Of a DNA stretch of 64,000 nt, positions 16,322 to 26,258 are shown in pieces. Positions within the stretch are counted from its first letter, which is position 1, and every line of letters starts with the position of its first letter. The translations under genes were made by a program, and so were the position numbers. The notes under the pieces were generated by a model, which saw only the letters and a program-made list of their open reading frames with translations, had not been told where the DNA came from and searched no databases. Origin of the DNA: Stutzerimonas stutzeri (GTDB taxonomy: Bacteria > Pseudomonadota > Gammaproteobacteria > Pseudomonadales > Pseudomonadaceae); the NCBI RefSeq assembly GCF_000219605.1, contig NC_015740.1, forward strand, positions 558,001 through 622,000, given 5' to 3'.

Positions 16322-17857
16322 TCAGGCCTCCGTCGGGCGCAGCACGAGTGCCTGGCCCGGGTTCAGGGTGCCGGCATAGGGCTCGCCTTCGCCGAGGCCG
16401 TCGCTGGCGATTTCCACCGTCCAGTCGCCACTCTGCGGGCAGGCATGCGCCGCTTCGGCGAAATTGATGCAGACCAGCCGCAGGTCATCGCCCAGCTGCC
16501 GGCGGTAGGCGAGCACCTCGGGGTGCGAGGGCAGTTCCTCGAAGTCGCCGTGCAGCAGCGCCGGGCTGGCCTTGCGCGCCGCGAGCAGGCGCTGATAGAG
16601 GGCGAACATCGAGTTCGCCGCGCCGACCTGCCGTTCCGCGGCCAGCTCGTCGGCATCGGGCGGAAAGGGCAGCCAGGGTGAGGCGCCATTCCAGTCATGG
16701 GGCGGTTCGGCCAGCCAGGGAATGGGAGCACGACAGCCGTCGCGGCCGCCCGGGTCGATGCGCGCCTCGTCGGCGATGTGTGCGTCTTCCAGGCCCAGCT
16801 CCTCGCCCTGGTAGATGAACGGTGTGCCGCGCAGCGTCAGCAACAGCACCGCGGCAGCGCGGGCCGCGCGCTCGGAGCCCTGGTAGCGGCTGCGCTGGCG
16901 CACATTGTCGTGGTTGGACAGCACCCAGGTCGGCCAGGCGCCGGCCGGCTGCAGCCAGTGCTCGACCTCACGGATGCAGGTGCGAAACAGCACCGGGTCC
17001 CAGGGCGCATCGAGCGGATTGAAGTTGAAGGCCAGGTGCAGCTCATCGCCGGCGCCGTAGTACTGCAGCACGCGCTCGGTGGAGCGGATGTTCACCTCGC
17101 CGACCAGCATGCGATCACCGGGATAGCTGTCGACCAGCTTGCGCAGGCCGCGCAGCACCTCGTGGCTGTAGGGCTGGTCGTTGAAGTCCGACAACGGCTG
17201 ACCGGCCTGGCAGCGCGGATCGTCGGCGAAGCTCGGATCCTTGCCGGTGCAGTGAATGACGTCGATGCGAAAGCCATCGATGCCGCGATCGAGCCAGAAG
17301 CGCAGCACGTCGTGCATTGCCGCGACCACTTCGGGGTTGCGCCAGTTCAGGTCCGGCTGCTTGGCCAGGAACAGGTGCAGGTAGTACTGCTGGGTGTGCT
17401 CGTCCCAGGTCCAGGCGCTGCCGGCACCCAGCGCAGCGCGCCAGTTGTTCGGCTGGTCCCGCCAGATGTACCAGTCGCGCTTGGGGTTGTCCCGCGAGCT
17501 GCGCGACTCGACGAACCAGGGATGCTCGTCGGAGGTGTGATTGGGCACGAAGTCCAGCAGCACGCGAATATCGCGGGCATGGGCCTCTGCGATCAGCCGG
17601 TCGATGTCGGCCAGCGAGCCGAACAGCGGGTCGATGTCGCAGTAGTCGCTGATGTCGTAGCCGGCATCGGCCATCGGCGAGCGGAAGATCGGCGATAGCC
17701 ACAGAGCATCGACCCCCAGCCGCTTGAGGTAGTCGAGGTGCCGCAGTACGCCCTGGAGGTCGCCGATGCCGTCGCCGTTGCTGTCAGCGAAGGATCGCGG
17801 GTAGATCTGATAAACGGTCGCACCCATCCACCACGGCGTTCGCGTTGTCTCGCTCAT
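16322..17857 (-). CDS. GH13 alpha-glucosidase
   Basis: The 511-residue protein is a canonical GH13 exo-enzyme: WWMGATVYQIYPRSFADSNGDGIGD at the N-terminus, region I DFVPNHTS (102-109), nucleophile Asp199 (GFRIDVIH), acid/base Glu254 (LVGEVNI) and Asp317 (SNHDN). No signal peptide, so it hydrolyses short alpha-glucosides (maltose, isomaltose or similar) inside the cell. It heads the operon alpha-glucosidase, trehalose-synthase-like GH13, DUF1080, and is divergent from gap across 186 bases. SD AGGGGG is 9 bases before ATG 17857. Growth on maltose and starch is a known trait of the P. stutzeri group, which fits. Confidence 0.88.
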   Translation of the reverse strand: MSETTRTPWWMGATVYQIYPRSFADSNGDGIGDLQGVLRHLDYLKRLGVDALWLSPIFRSPMADAGYDISDYCDIDPLFGSLADIDRLIAEAHARDIRVLLDFVPNHTSDEHPWFVESRSSRDNPKRDWYIWRDQPNNWRAALGAGSAWTWDEHTQQYYLHLFLAKQPDLNWRNPEVVAAMHDVLRFWLDRGIDGFRIDVIHCTGKDPSFADDPRCQAGQPLSDFNDQPYSHEVLRGLRKLVDSYPGDRMLVGEVNIRSTERVLQYYGAGDELHLAFNFNPLDAPWDPVLFRTCIREVEHWLQPAGAWPTWVLSNHDNVRQRSRYQGSERAARAAAVLLLTLRGTPFIYQGEELGLEDAHIADEARIDPGGRDGCRAPIPWLAEPPHDWNGASPWLPFPPDADELAAERQVGAANSMFALYQRLLAARKASPALLHGDFEELPSHPEVLAYRRQLGDDLRLVCINFAEAAHACPQSGDWTVEIASDGLGEGEPYAGTLNPGQALVLRPTEA

Positions 17858-18043
17858 GCAGCGTACCCCCTGATTCGTCTGAGGTCGCGGCGGCTCGGCA
17901 ACGCCGCCTCGTCAGCCATACGACTGGCAAGCGGGACACGGGTTCGCCACTTCCCTTGATCCCGGTCGGTTCATGGAGAACGCAAGGGTGGATACTGCGC
18001 CTAAGCTAACGACTGACTTTCAACCCCTCCGAGGAGATTTGCC

Positions 18044-19054
18044 ATGCTGCGTATTGCCATCAATGGGTATGGGCGTATCGGTCGCGCGGTGGTGCGCGCG
18101 TTGTTCGGGCGCGGACTGCAGAATCAGGTGCAGGTGGTCGCCATCAACGACCTCAGCGAACACAACACGCTGGTGCACCTGACCCGTTTCGACTCGACCT
18201 TCGGTCGTTTTCCCGAGCCGGTGACGCTCGAGGGCGACTCGATGGTGGTGCGCGGTCAGTCCATCCGCCTGCTGGCCGAACGCGACGCCACCCAACTGCC
18301 GTGGAAGGAGCTGGGCGTCGATGTGGTGCTCGAGTGCACCGGCAAGTTCAAGCAGCGCGCGGCCATCGAGCAGCACCTGCAGGCCGGTGCCGGCCGGGTG
18401 TTCGCCTCGCATCCGCTGGATGGCGGCGACCTGACCGTGGTCTACGGCGTGAACCATCAGCTGCTGGCCGACCAGCGGGTGATCTCCAATGCCTCGTGCA
18501 CCACCAATTGCCTGGCACCACTGGCCAAGGTGCTGCACGAGGCGGTCGGCATCCGCCAGGGGCTGCTCAACACCGTGCACTCCTACACCAACGACCAGAA
18601 CCTGCTGGACAAGGCCCACAAGGACCTCTATCGAGCCCGCGCCGCCGGGCTGTCGATGATTCCGTCCACCACCGGTGCGGCCAAGGCCATCGGCCTGGTG
18701 CTTCCGGAACTGGCCGGGCGGCTGGACGGGCTGTCGGTGCGTGTGCCGACGCCGAACGTCTCGCTGGTGGACCTGACCTTCATCGCCGAGAACGCGCCGG
18801 CAAGCGTCGACGCGATCAACCAGATCCTGCGCGACGGTGCGCAGAAGCTGCCGGCCGGTGTGATGGAGTGCAACGACGAGGCGCTGGTGTCCTGCGACTT
18901 CAACGGCTATCCCGCCTCCTGCGTCGCCGACCTCAGCCAGACCCGCGTGCAGGGTGAGCTGGTCAAGGTGATGGCCTGGTACGACAACGAGTGGGGCTTC
19001 TCCAACCGCATGCTCGATGTGCTGCTGCACTGGCAAGGCGCCAACGCGGGATGA
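18044..19054 (+). CDS. gap: Glyceraldehyde-3-phosphate dehydrogenase, type I (Epd-like alternative)
   Basis: 336 residues with the classical fold: NAD site INGYGRIGRAVVRAL (residues 6-20), active-site Cys152 in SNASCTTNC, His179 in NTVHSYTNDQ, and PSTTGAAKAIGLVLPEL. WYDNEWGFSNRM lies near the C-terminus. The PSTTGAAKA block favours GAPDH over erythrose-4-phosphate dehydrogenase, although the VVAINDL stretch also occurs in Epd. It interconverts glyceraldehyde 3-phosphate and 1,3-bisphosphoglycerate, or its erythrose analogue. SD GAGGAG 7 bases upstream. Its stop overlaps the start of the cyclodeaminase-like gene (ATGA), an unusual pairing. Pseudomonads carry several gap paralogues; this may be an accessory copy. 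Confidence 0.87.
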   Translation: MLRIAINGYGRIGRAVVRALFGRGLQNQVQVVAINDLSEHNTLVHLTRFDSTFGRFPEPVTLEGDSMVVRGQSIRLLAERDATQLPWKELGVDVVLECTGKFKQRAAIEQHLQAGAGRVFASHPLDGGDLTVVYGVNHQLLADQRVISNASCTTNCLAPLAKVLHEAVGIRQGLLNTVHSYTNDQNLLDKAHKDLYRARAAGLSMIPSTTGAAKAIGLVLPELAGRLDGLSVRVPTPNVSLVDLTFIAENAPASVDAINQILRDGAQKLPAGVMECNDEALVSCDFNGYPASCVADLSQTRVQGELVKVMAWYDNEWGFSNRMLDVLLHWQGANAG

Positions 19055-19638
19055 CCGACGCCGACCGACCTGGTGTGGGGCAGGGGCTCTGGCAACTGCC
19101 CCTGGCGCAGTTTCGCAATGCCGTGGCCGAGCGCGCGCTGCCCGGCTGCGGCGCGGTCGCGGCGGTGACCGCGGACCTCGCCGTAGCGCTGATCGTCAAG
19201 GCGCTGCGGGTCACGGCCGGGCAGCGCGACGATGACCGCTGCAGCGCGTTGCTCGACGAGGCGCGGGCACTGCTCGGCCGTCCTGGTGCCTTTGCCGACG
19301 ACGATGTGGCGGTGTTCCGCGAGGTGCTCAAGGATCAGCACGATGATCGCTTGGCGTCCTCGGCGGCGCGCCAGGCGTGTGCCGTGCCGCTGGCCACGGC
19401 CCATGCCTGTATCGAGGCGCTGGGCATAGCCGAGCGTGCCGTGCCGCTGGTCAACCCCGCGCTACGGTGCGACGTCGAGGCTGCCGTCCTGTTGCTGGTT
19501 GCCTGTGTCGATGCCGTGCTGCTCAATGTCGACGCCGATCTGCAAGGGCTGGACGACGCGCAGGCGCGCGCGCGAGTGCAGGTGCGGGCCGAGCGGCTGG
19601 CCATGGCAGTGGAGCGGCATCGGCAACGTTCGGTTTGA
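19051..19638 (+). CDS. Cyclodeaminase/cyclohydrolase (FTCD/FchA) family protein
   Basis: The 195-residue, mainly helical protein resembles the cyclodeaminase domain found alone as methenyl-tetrahydrofolate cyclohydrolase (FchA) or fused in FTCD. The N-terminal LPLAQFRNAVAERALPGCGAVAAVTADLAVALI (about residues 16-48) corresponds to the FLxxLA-x-PxPGGGSVAA motif of the family. Here PGGGS is changed to PGCGA, so activity is not certain. If active it would act in one-carbon metabolism on folates. It overlaps the gap stop by 4 bases and is followed by a strong terminator, so gap and this gene form a two-gene operon. Confidence 0.65.
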   Translation: MTDADRPGVGQGLWQLPLAQFRNAVAERALPGCGAVAAVTADLAVALIVKALRVTAGQRDDDRCSALLDEARALLGRPGAFADDDVAVFREVLKDQHDDRLASSAARQACAVPLATAHACIEALGIAERAVPLVNPALRCDVEAAVLLLVACVDAVLLNVDADLQGLDDAQARARVQVRAERLAMAVERHRQRSV

Positions 19639-19663
19639 TCAGCACGCGCACTGCGCAACGAAT

Positions 19664-19690
19664 AAAACGAGACCATCGGTCTCGTTTTTT
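19664..19690 (+). terminator. Strong intrinsic terminator after gap-cyclodeaminase operon
   Basis: AAAACGAGACC (19664-19674) and GGTCTCGTTTT (19678-19688) form an 11-pair stem with an ATC loop, running into TTTTTT (19685-19690). Confidence 0.92.
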
Positions 19691-19733
19691 ATTGACGTCT
19701 ACCCATTCGCTTTCTACTCTCCAGGCTCGATAG

Positions 19734-19750
19734 TGAGACATAAAGTCTCA
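19734..19750. promoter_or_regulatory. Candidate operator upstream of the iron-ADH gene
   Basis: TGAGAC-ATAAA-GTCTCA is a perfect 6-base inverted repeat with a 5-base spacer, 48 bases before ATG 19798. Size and symmetry suit an IclR- or TetR-type dimer site. The IclR gene two genes downstream is the obvious candidate to bind it. A GCCGCC/GGCGGC hairpin (19760-19779) follows in the leader. Confidence 0.5.
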
Positions 19751-19797
19751 GAATAAGAAGCCGCCATGCCTCAGGCGGCCCACCTCGGAGAATGCTC

Positions 19798-20964
19798 ATG
19801 AGCCACCGCATCGTCCTGCCGCGCCTGATGGAAGTCGGCGCTGGCGCCAGCGGGCAACTCGCCCGCGTGTTGCAGGAACTGGGCTGCAGTCGCCCGCTGA
19901 TCGTCACCGACCGCATGATGGTCGAGCTCGGCTATGTCGCGCGCATCGCCGGTCAGCTGGAAGAGGCCGGCATCGCCAGCCAGTGCTTTGCCGATACCCT
20001 GCCCGAACCGACCGCTGCCTCCATTCGCGCCGGCGTCGAAATGGTTCGCCAGGGCGATTTCGATTCCATCGTCGCCCTCGGCGGCGGCAGCCCGATCGAT
20101 TCGGCCAAGGCCATAGGCATCCTCGGCAAGTTCGGCGGCGAGATGCGCGACTACCGCTTCCCGCGCGATGTCAGCGAAGCCGGCCTGCCGCTGATCGCCA
20201 TCCCCACCACCGCCGGCACCGGCTCGGAGGCGACGCGTTTCACCATCATCACCGACGAGACCAGCGACGAGAAAATGCTCTGCGCGGGCCTCGGCTTCAT
20301 GCCCATCGCCGCGCTGATCGACTACGAGCTGACCCTCTCGCTGCCGCCGCGGGTCACCGCCGACACCGGCATCGACGCGCTGACCCACGCCATCGAGGCC
20401 TATGTCAGCCGCAAGGCCAGCCTCTACAGCGACTCTCAGGCGCTGGAAGCCATGCGCCTCTTGGCGCCGAACCTGCGCACAGCCTTCCACCAGCCGGACG
20501 ACCGCGCCGCGCGTGAAGCGATGATGCTCGGGGCGACCCTGGCCGGAATCGCCTTCTCCAACGCCTCGGTGGCGCTGGTGCACGGCATGAGCCGGCCGAT
20601 CGGTGCCTTCTTCCACGTGCCGCACGGGCTGTCCAACGCCATGCTGCTGCCGGCGATCACCGCTTTCTCGATTCCCGCGGCGCCCGAGCGCTACGCCGAC
20701 TGCGCGCGGGCCATGGGCGTCGCTGCACAGACCGACAGCGTCGAGATGGCGAACGACAAGCTGCTCGCCGAGCTGCGGGCGATCAATCAGGAGCTGAAAG
20801 TGCCGAGCCCGGAACAATTCGGCATCGCCCGCGAACGCTTTTTCGAGCTGCGCGCGACCATGGCGCGTCAGGCGCTGGCCTCCGGCTCGCCGGGCAACAA
20901 CCCGCGCGTGCCCACGGAAGCGGAAATCATCGACCTCTACGAAACCGTCTGGAACCAGGAGTGA
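19798..20964 (+). CDS. Iron-containing (type III) alcohol dehydrogenase
   Basis: The 388-residue protein shows the group III ADH pattern: [11 protein letters not shown] (95-105) for NAD(P) binding, [10 protein letters not shown], and metal ligands Asp193, His197, His262 and His276 ([23 protein letters not shown]). These enzymes oxidise primary alcohols or hydroxyacids, or reduce aldehydes. The gene is 4 bases upstream of a CoA-acylating aldehyde dehydrogenase, so an alcohol-to-aldehyde-to-acyl-CoA route is likely (for example 3-hydroxypropionate). Start ATG 19798 has GGAG 7 bases upstream; an ATG 6 bases earlier is too close to it. Confidence 0.88.
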   Translation: MSHRIVLPRLMEVGAGASGQLARVLQELGCSRPLIVTDRMMVELGYVARIAGQLEEAGIASQCFADTLPEPTAASIRAGVEMVRQGDFDSIVALGGGSPIDSAKAIGILGKFGGEMRDYRFPRDVSEAGLPLIAIPTTAGTGSEATRFTIITDETSDEKMLCAGLGFMPIAALIDYELTLSLPPRVTADTGIDALTHAIEAYVSRKASLYSDSQALEAMRLLAPNLRTAFHQPDDRAAREAMMLGATLAGIAFSNASVALVHGMSRPIGAFFHVPHGLSNAMLLPAITAFSIPAAPERYADCARAMGVAAQTDSVEMANDKLLAELRAINQELKVPSPEQFGIARERFFELRATMARQALASGSPGNNPRVPTEAEIIDLYETVWNQE

Positions 20965-20968
20965 AGCC

Positions 20969-22471
<1,503 letters not shown>

Positions 22472-22561
22472 CCCGCGCGGTCCCGTTGCACTGGCGGTGC
22501 CGGTCGCTACACTCCTGGGCGCCCTGTGGGCGTCCATCTCTATCGAACGACAAGGCAGACG

Positions 22562-23356
22562 ATGCGCAGCACTCCCCGCGAGAAAGGCTCTTCCATCACC
22601 CGCGTGCTGGAAATCATCGAGGCGGTGGCGGCGGCGAAGGAGCCGCTCAGCCCGACTGCACTGGCCGAGCGCCTGGACATCCCCAAGGCCAGCGCGCACC
22701 GGCTGGTGCAGACTCTGGAAAAGGAAGGCTTCCTGCAATTCGGCCTGCGCGGCGGGCTGCTGCCGGGCGAGCGCCTGCATGTCGCGGCGCTGAACATCCT
22801 GCGCAGCAGCCGGCACAAGGCGCTGCGCCAGGCGATCCTGCGCCAGCTCTCCGAAGCCATCGGCGAGACCTGCGGTCTGGCGATTCCGGACGGGCTGGAC
22901 ATGCTCTATTTCGATCGGGTGCAGACCAACTGGCCGCTGCAGATCAACCTGCCGATCGGCAGCCACACGCCGCTCTGGTGCACCGCCAGCGGCAAGCTCT
23001 ATCTGGCCTCGCTGCCGCCGGAGCAGCTGGAGCGGGTGCTGCCGCGCCTGCCGCTGCAGCGCATGGCGCGCAACACCCTCACCGATCTCAGCGCGCTGCG
23101 CGACGACCTGGCCCGCGTACGCGAGGAACAGCTGGGAACCGACTGCGAGGAGTTCATCGACGGCATGGTCGCCTGTGCGGTGCCGGTACGTGCCTCCGAC
23201 GGCGAGCTGCTGGCCTGCCTGTTCAGCCACGCGCCGGTGATCCGCTGTTCGATGGCGCAGCTGCTGGCATTCGTGCCACGAATGCGTGCCGCTGCACGCG
23301 AACTGGAGGCGGTGCTCGGCAGCGCGGCGGCGCTGGAGGCCGATCAGAGCACGTAG
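22562..23356 (+). CDS. IclR-family transcriptional regulator
   Basis: 264 residues with the IclR layout: N-terminal winged helix (ITRVLEIIEAVAAAKEPLSPTALAERLDIPKASAHRLVQTLEKEGF, about residues 12-57) and a C-terminal effector domain (about residues 75-250) with PLWCTASGKLYLA and a conserved Cys-containing CAVPVRASDG. Its place directly behind the ADH/MmsA genes suggests it senses the pathway substrate and controls them, perhaps through the TGAGAC/GTCTCA palindrome. ATG 22562 has AAGG 9 bases upstream. Its last 13 bases overlap the convergent hemolysin-III gene. Confidence 0.85.
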   Translation: MRSTPREKGSSITRVLEIIEAVAAAKEPLSPTALAERLDIPKASAHRLVQTLEKEGFLQFGLRGGLLPGERLHVAALNILRSSRHKALRQAILRQLSEAIGETCGLAIPDGLDMLYFDRVQTNWPLQINLPIGSHTPLWCTASGKLYLASLPPEQLERVLPRLPLQRMARNTLTDLSALRDDLARVREEQLGTDCEEFIDGMVACAVPVRASDGELLACLFSHAPVIRCSMAQLLAFVPRMRAAARELEAVLGSAAALEADQST

Positions 23357-23961
23357 AACAGAATGGCGATGAAGTGCAGTAGGCTGCCGACCATCACGAA
23401 GATGTGCCAGATGCCGTGCCAGTGCCGGAAGCGGTCGTCGAAGACGAAAAAGACGATGCCCACCGTGTAGCAGATGCCGCCGGCCAGCAACCAGCTGAAA
23501 CCGGCGCCCCCCAGGGCGGCGAACAGCGGCTTGACCGCCACCAGCACGATCCAGCCCATCACGGCGTAGATCACCAGTGACAGCACCCGTGCTTCGGAGC
23601 GCGGCTTGATCTCCTGCAGCATGCCGATCACCGCGAGGCCCCAGACGATGCCGAACAGCGTCCAGCCCCAGGTGCCGGCCAGGGTGACCAGACAGAACGG
23701 CGTGTAGCTGCCGGCGATCAAGAGGTAGATCGACAGGTGATCGAGCTTGCGCATGACCACCTTCGCCCGCCCGCGCAGGCTGTGATAGAGCGTCGAGATG
23801 CTATACAGCAGGATCAGGCTCAGACCGTAGATCGCAACGCTGACGATCTTTACCGTCGAGCCGTCGAGCGCGGCGAGGACCAGCAGCCAGATCGCGCCGA
23901 GACACGCCAGCGCAGCACCGACCAGGTGCGTCCAGGCATTGAAGCGTTCGCCGTGATACAT
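23344..23961 (-). CDS. Hemolysin III / YqfA-type membrane protein (PAQR-like)
   Basis: 205 residues, seven predicted helices. Conserved motifs are YHGERFNAWTHLVGA near the N-terminus, LYHSLRGRAKVVMRKLDHLSIYLLIAGSYTP in the middle and RHWHGIWHIFVMVGSLLHF at the end; the histidines are the probable zinc ligands of the PAQR/HlyIII superfamily. Bacterial members are inner-membrane proteins with proposed roles in membrane lipid homeostasis; the hemolysin name is historical. ATG 23961 is chosen from the preceding GGGAGGG and the family N-terminus. Convergent with the IclR gene. Confidence 0.85.
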   Translation of the reverse strand: MYHGERFNAWTHLVGAALACLGAIWLLVLAALDGSTVKIVSVAIYGLSLILLYSISTLYHSLRGRAKVVMRKLDHLSIYLLIAGSYTPFCLVTLAGTWGWTLFGIVWGLAVIGMLQEIKPRSEARVLSLVIYAVMGWIVLVAVKPLFAALGGAGFSWLLAGGICYTVGIVFFVFDDRFRHWHGIWHIFVMVGSLLHFIAILFYVL

Positions 23962-24058
23962 CCCAACCCTCCCGAAAACCACGATGCCAGCAGCATGCCG
24001 CGTCAGCGTTACGGGATTCAAACCGGCCGCGAAAAAAAAAGATGGGCGCGGCGAGCCG

Positions 24059-26068
24059 TCAGCGCTTGAGCATCGCCCGCATCGCTGCCAGGGCGTCGTT
24101 GCCGCGCGCGGCCTTGACCTCCACCGGCGCTTCTTCCATGCCTTCCCAGACCAGATCCTCGGGCGGCAGCTCGTCGAGGAAGCGGCTCGGCGTACAGTCG
24201 ATCACCTCGCCATACTGCTTGCGCTTGGCGGCGAAGGTCAGCGCCAGGTTGCGCTTGGCGCGGGTGATGCCGACGTAGGCCAGGCGCCGCTCTTCCTCGA
24301 TGGTGTCGGCCTCGATGCTGGAACGGTGCGGAAGGATTTCCTCCTCGAAACCGATGATGTACACCGAAGGAAATTCCAGGCCCTTGGAGGCGTGCATCGT
24401 CATCATCTGTACGCCCTCGGCACCTTCTTCCTCTTCCTGCTGGCGCTCGAGCATGTCGCGCAGCACCAGCTTGCCGATGGCATCCTCGATGGTCATGTCG
24501 CCGTCTTCGTCTTTTTCCAGGGTGTTTTTCAGCGCATCGACGAGAAACCAGACGTTGCCCATGCGCGCGTCGGCCACCTTGTCGCTGGAGGCGTTCTGCC
24601 TGAGCCAGTTCTCGTAGTCGATGTCCATCACCATGCTGCGGATGGCGGCGATCGGGTCGTTCTGCGCGCACTGCTGGCGCACGTTGTCCATCCAGTGCTT
24701 GAAGCGCGCCAGGCGCTCGGCATAGCGGCTGTCCAGATGCGCGCCGAGGCCGATTTCGTCAGCGGCGGCGTACATGCTGATGCCGCGCTCGCTGGCGTAG
24801 TTGCCGAGCTTTTCCAGGGTGGTGGAGCCGATCTCCCGTCGCGGCACGTTGATCACCCGCAGAAAGGCGTTGTCGTCGTCCGGGTTGACCAGCAGGCGGA
24901 AGTAGCTCATCAGGTCCTTCACCTCCTGGCGGGCGAAGAAGCTGGTGCCGCCGGACAGGCGATAGGGAATCTGGTGGTGCTGCAGCTTCAGCTCCATCAG
25001 CTTGGCCTGGTAGTTGCCGCGGTAGAGGATGGCGAAGTCGCTGTAGGGACGCTGGGTGCGCAGGTGCTCGGTGAGGATTTCCAGTGCCACCCGCTCGCAC
25101 TCGGCCTCTTCGTTGCGCGTGCGGATCACGCGGATCTCGTCGCCATGGCCCATTTCCGACCACAGTTGCTTCTCGAACACGTGGGGGTTGTTGGCGATGA
25201 GGATGTTGGCGCACTTGAGGATGCGGCTGGTGGAGCGGTAGTTCTGCTCCAGCATTACCACCTTCAGGGACGGGTAGTCCTCCTTCAGCAGCATCAGGTT
25301 TTCCGGACGCGCGCCGCGCCAGGCGTAGATCGACTGGTCGTCGTCGCCGACCACGGTGAACTGGTTGCGCATGCCCACCAGCATCTTCACCAGCAGGTAC
25401 TGGCTGGCATTGGTGTCCTGGTATTCGTCCACCAGCAGGTAGCGGATGCGGTTCTGCCACTTCTCGAGGATGTCGGGGTGTTCTTGGAAGAGCTTGACCG
25501 GCAGCAGGATCAGGTCGTTGAAGTCCACCGCGTTGTACGCCTTGAGCGTGCGCTGGTAGTGCAGGTAGACGATGGCGGCGGTCTGCTCCTTGGGGCCGCG
25601 CGCCTTGGCCAGGGCCTCGTCGGGCAGAATCAGGTCGTTCTTCCAGCTGTCGATGAGGTTCTTGATCTCGTCCGCACCGTCGTCGCCGGAATACTCCTTC
25701 TGCATGATGTCGGTGAGCAGCGCCTTGATGTCGCCGTCATCGAAGATCGAGAAGCCGGGCTTGTAGCCCAGGCGCGCGTATTCCTTGCGGATGATGTTCA
25801 TGCCCAGGTTGTGGAAAGTGGACACGGTAAGGCCGCGCGCCTCGCTGCCCTTGAGCAGGGTGCCGACGCGCTCCTTCATCTCCCGCGCCGCCTTGTTGGT
25901 GAAGGTCATGGCGACGATGTGACGGGCCTGGATGCCGCAGTTCTGCACCAGGTGGGCGATCTTGCGGGTGATCACGCTGGTCTTGCCGGAGCCGGCACCG
26001 GCGAGCACCAGCAGGGGGCCGCCGACGTAGTTCACGGCTTCCTGCTGCCGAGGATTGAGTCGGGACAT
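24059..26068 (-). CDS. rep: ATP-dependent DNA helicase Rep
   Basis: 669 residues, UvrD/Rep superfamily 1A. Walker A AGAGSGKT (residues 23-30), motif Ia/Ib (AMTFTNKAAREMKERV), DEYQDTN (motif II), GDDDQSIYAWRGA (motif III), EQNYRSTSRIL (motif IV), TMHASKGLEF (motif V) and AYVGITRAKRNL (motif VI) are all intact. It unwinds DNA 3'-5' and clears protein roadblocks ahead of replication forks. Length is as in E. coli Rep (673). Synteny with PA5296. It is divergent from the GGDEF/EAL gene and marks the right border of the accessory block. Confidence 0.96.
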   Translation of the reverse strand: MSRLNPRQQEAVNYVGGPLLVLAGAGSGKTSVITRKIAHLVQNCGIQARHIVAMTFTNKAAREMKERVGTLLKGSEARGLTVSTFHNLGMNIIRKEYARLGYKPGFSIFDDGDIKALLTDIMQKEYSGDDGADEIKNLIDSWKNDLILPDEALAKARGPKEQTAAIVYLHYQRTLKAYNAVDFNDLILLPVKLFQEHPDILEKWQNRIRYLLVDEYQDTNASQYLLVKMLVGMRNQFTVVGDDDQSIYAWRGARPENLMLLKEDYPSLKVVMLEQNYRSTSRILKCANILIANNPHVFEKQLWSEMGHGDEIRVIRTRNEEAECERVALEILTEHLRTQRPYSDFAILYRGNYQAKLMELKLQHHQIPYRLSGGTSFFARQEVKDLMSYFRLLVNPDDDNAFLRVINVPRREIGSTTLEKLGNYASERGISMYAAADEIGLGAHLDSRYAERLARFKHWMDNVRQQCAQNDPIAAIRSMVMDIDYENWLRQNASSDKVADARMGNVWFLVDALKNTLEKDEDGDMTIEDAIGKLVLRDMLERQQEEEEGAEGVQMMTMHASKGLEFPSVYIIGFEEEILPHRSSIEADTIEEERRLAYVGITRAKRNLALTFAAKRKQYGEVIDCTPSRFLDELPPEDLVWEGMEEAPVEVKAARGNDALAAMRAMLKR

Positions 26069-26258
26069 GTTGTTCAGGTCGTTCGAAACGGGGGCGCGAG
26101 TTTAACAGGCCGAAAGGGTGATGCAGGCGCGTTACAGACGCAATAAAACGCCGGTCGTCGCGCGTGGGGCTTGGCTAATGGCAAGAATCGATTAGTCTTG
26201 TCGCGCTGCAGGATGCTGGGGTGGTTGCACAGGGACTGGTGGGATCGGAGACCCTTTG

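Noticed and set aside
23984..26146. Long plus-strand frame opposite rep
   Set aside because: Antisense of an intact Rep helicase; Val/His/Gln/Asp-rich composition without motifs.
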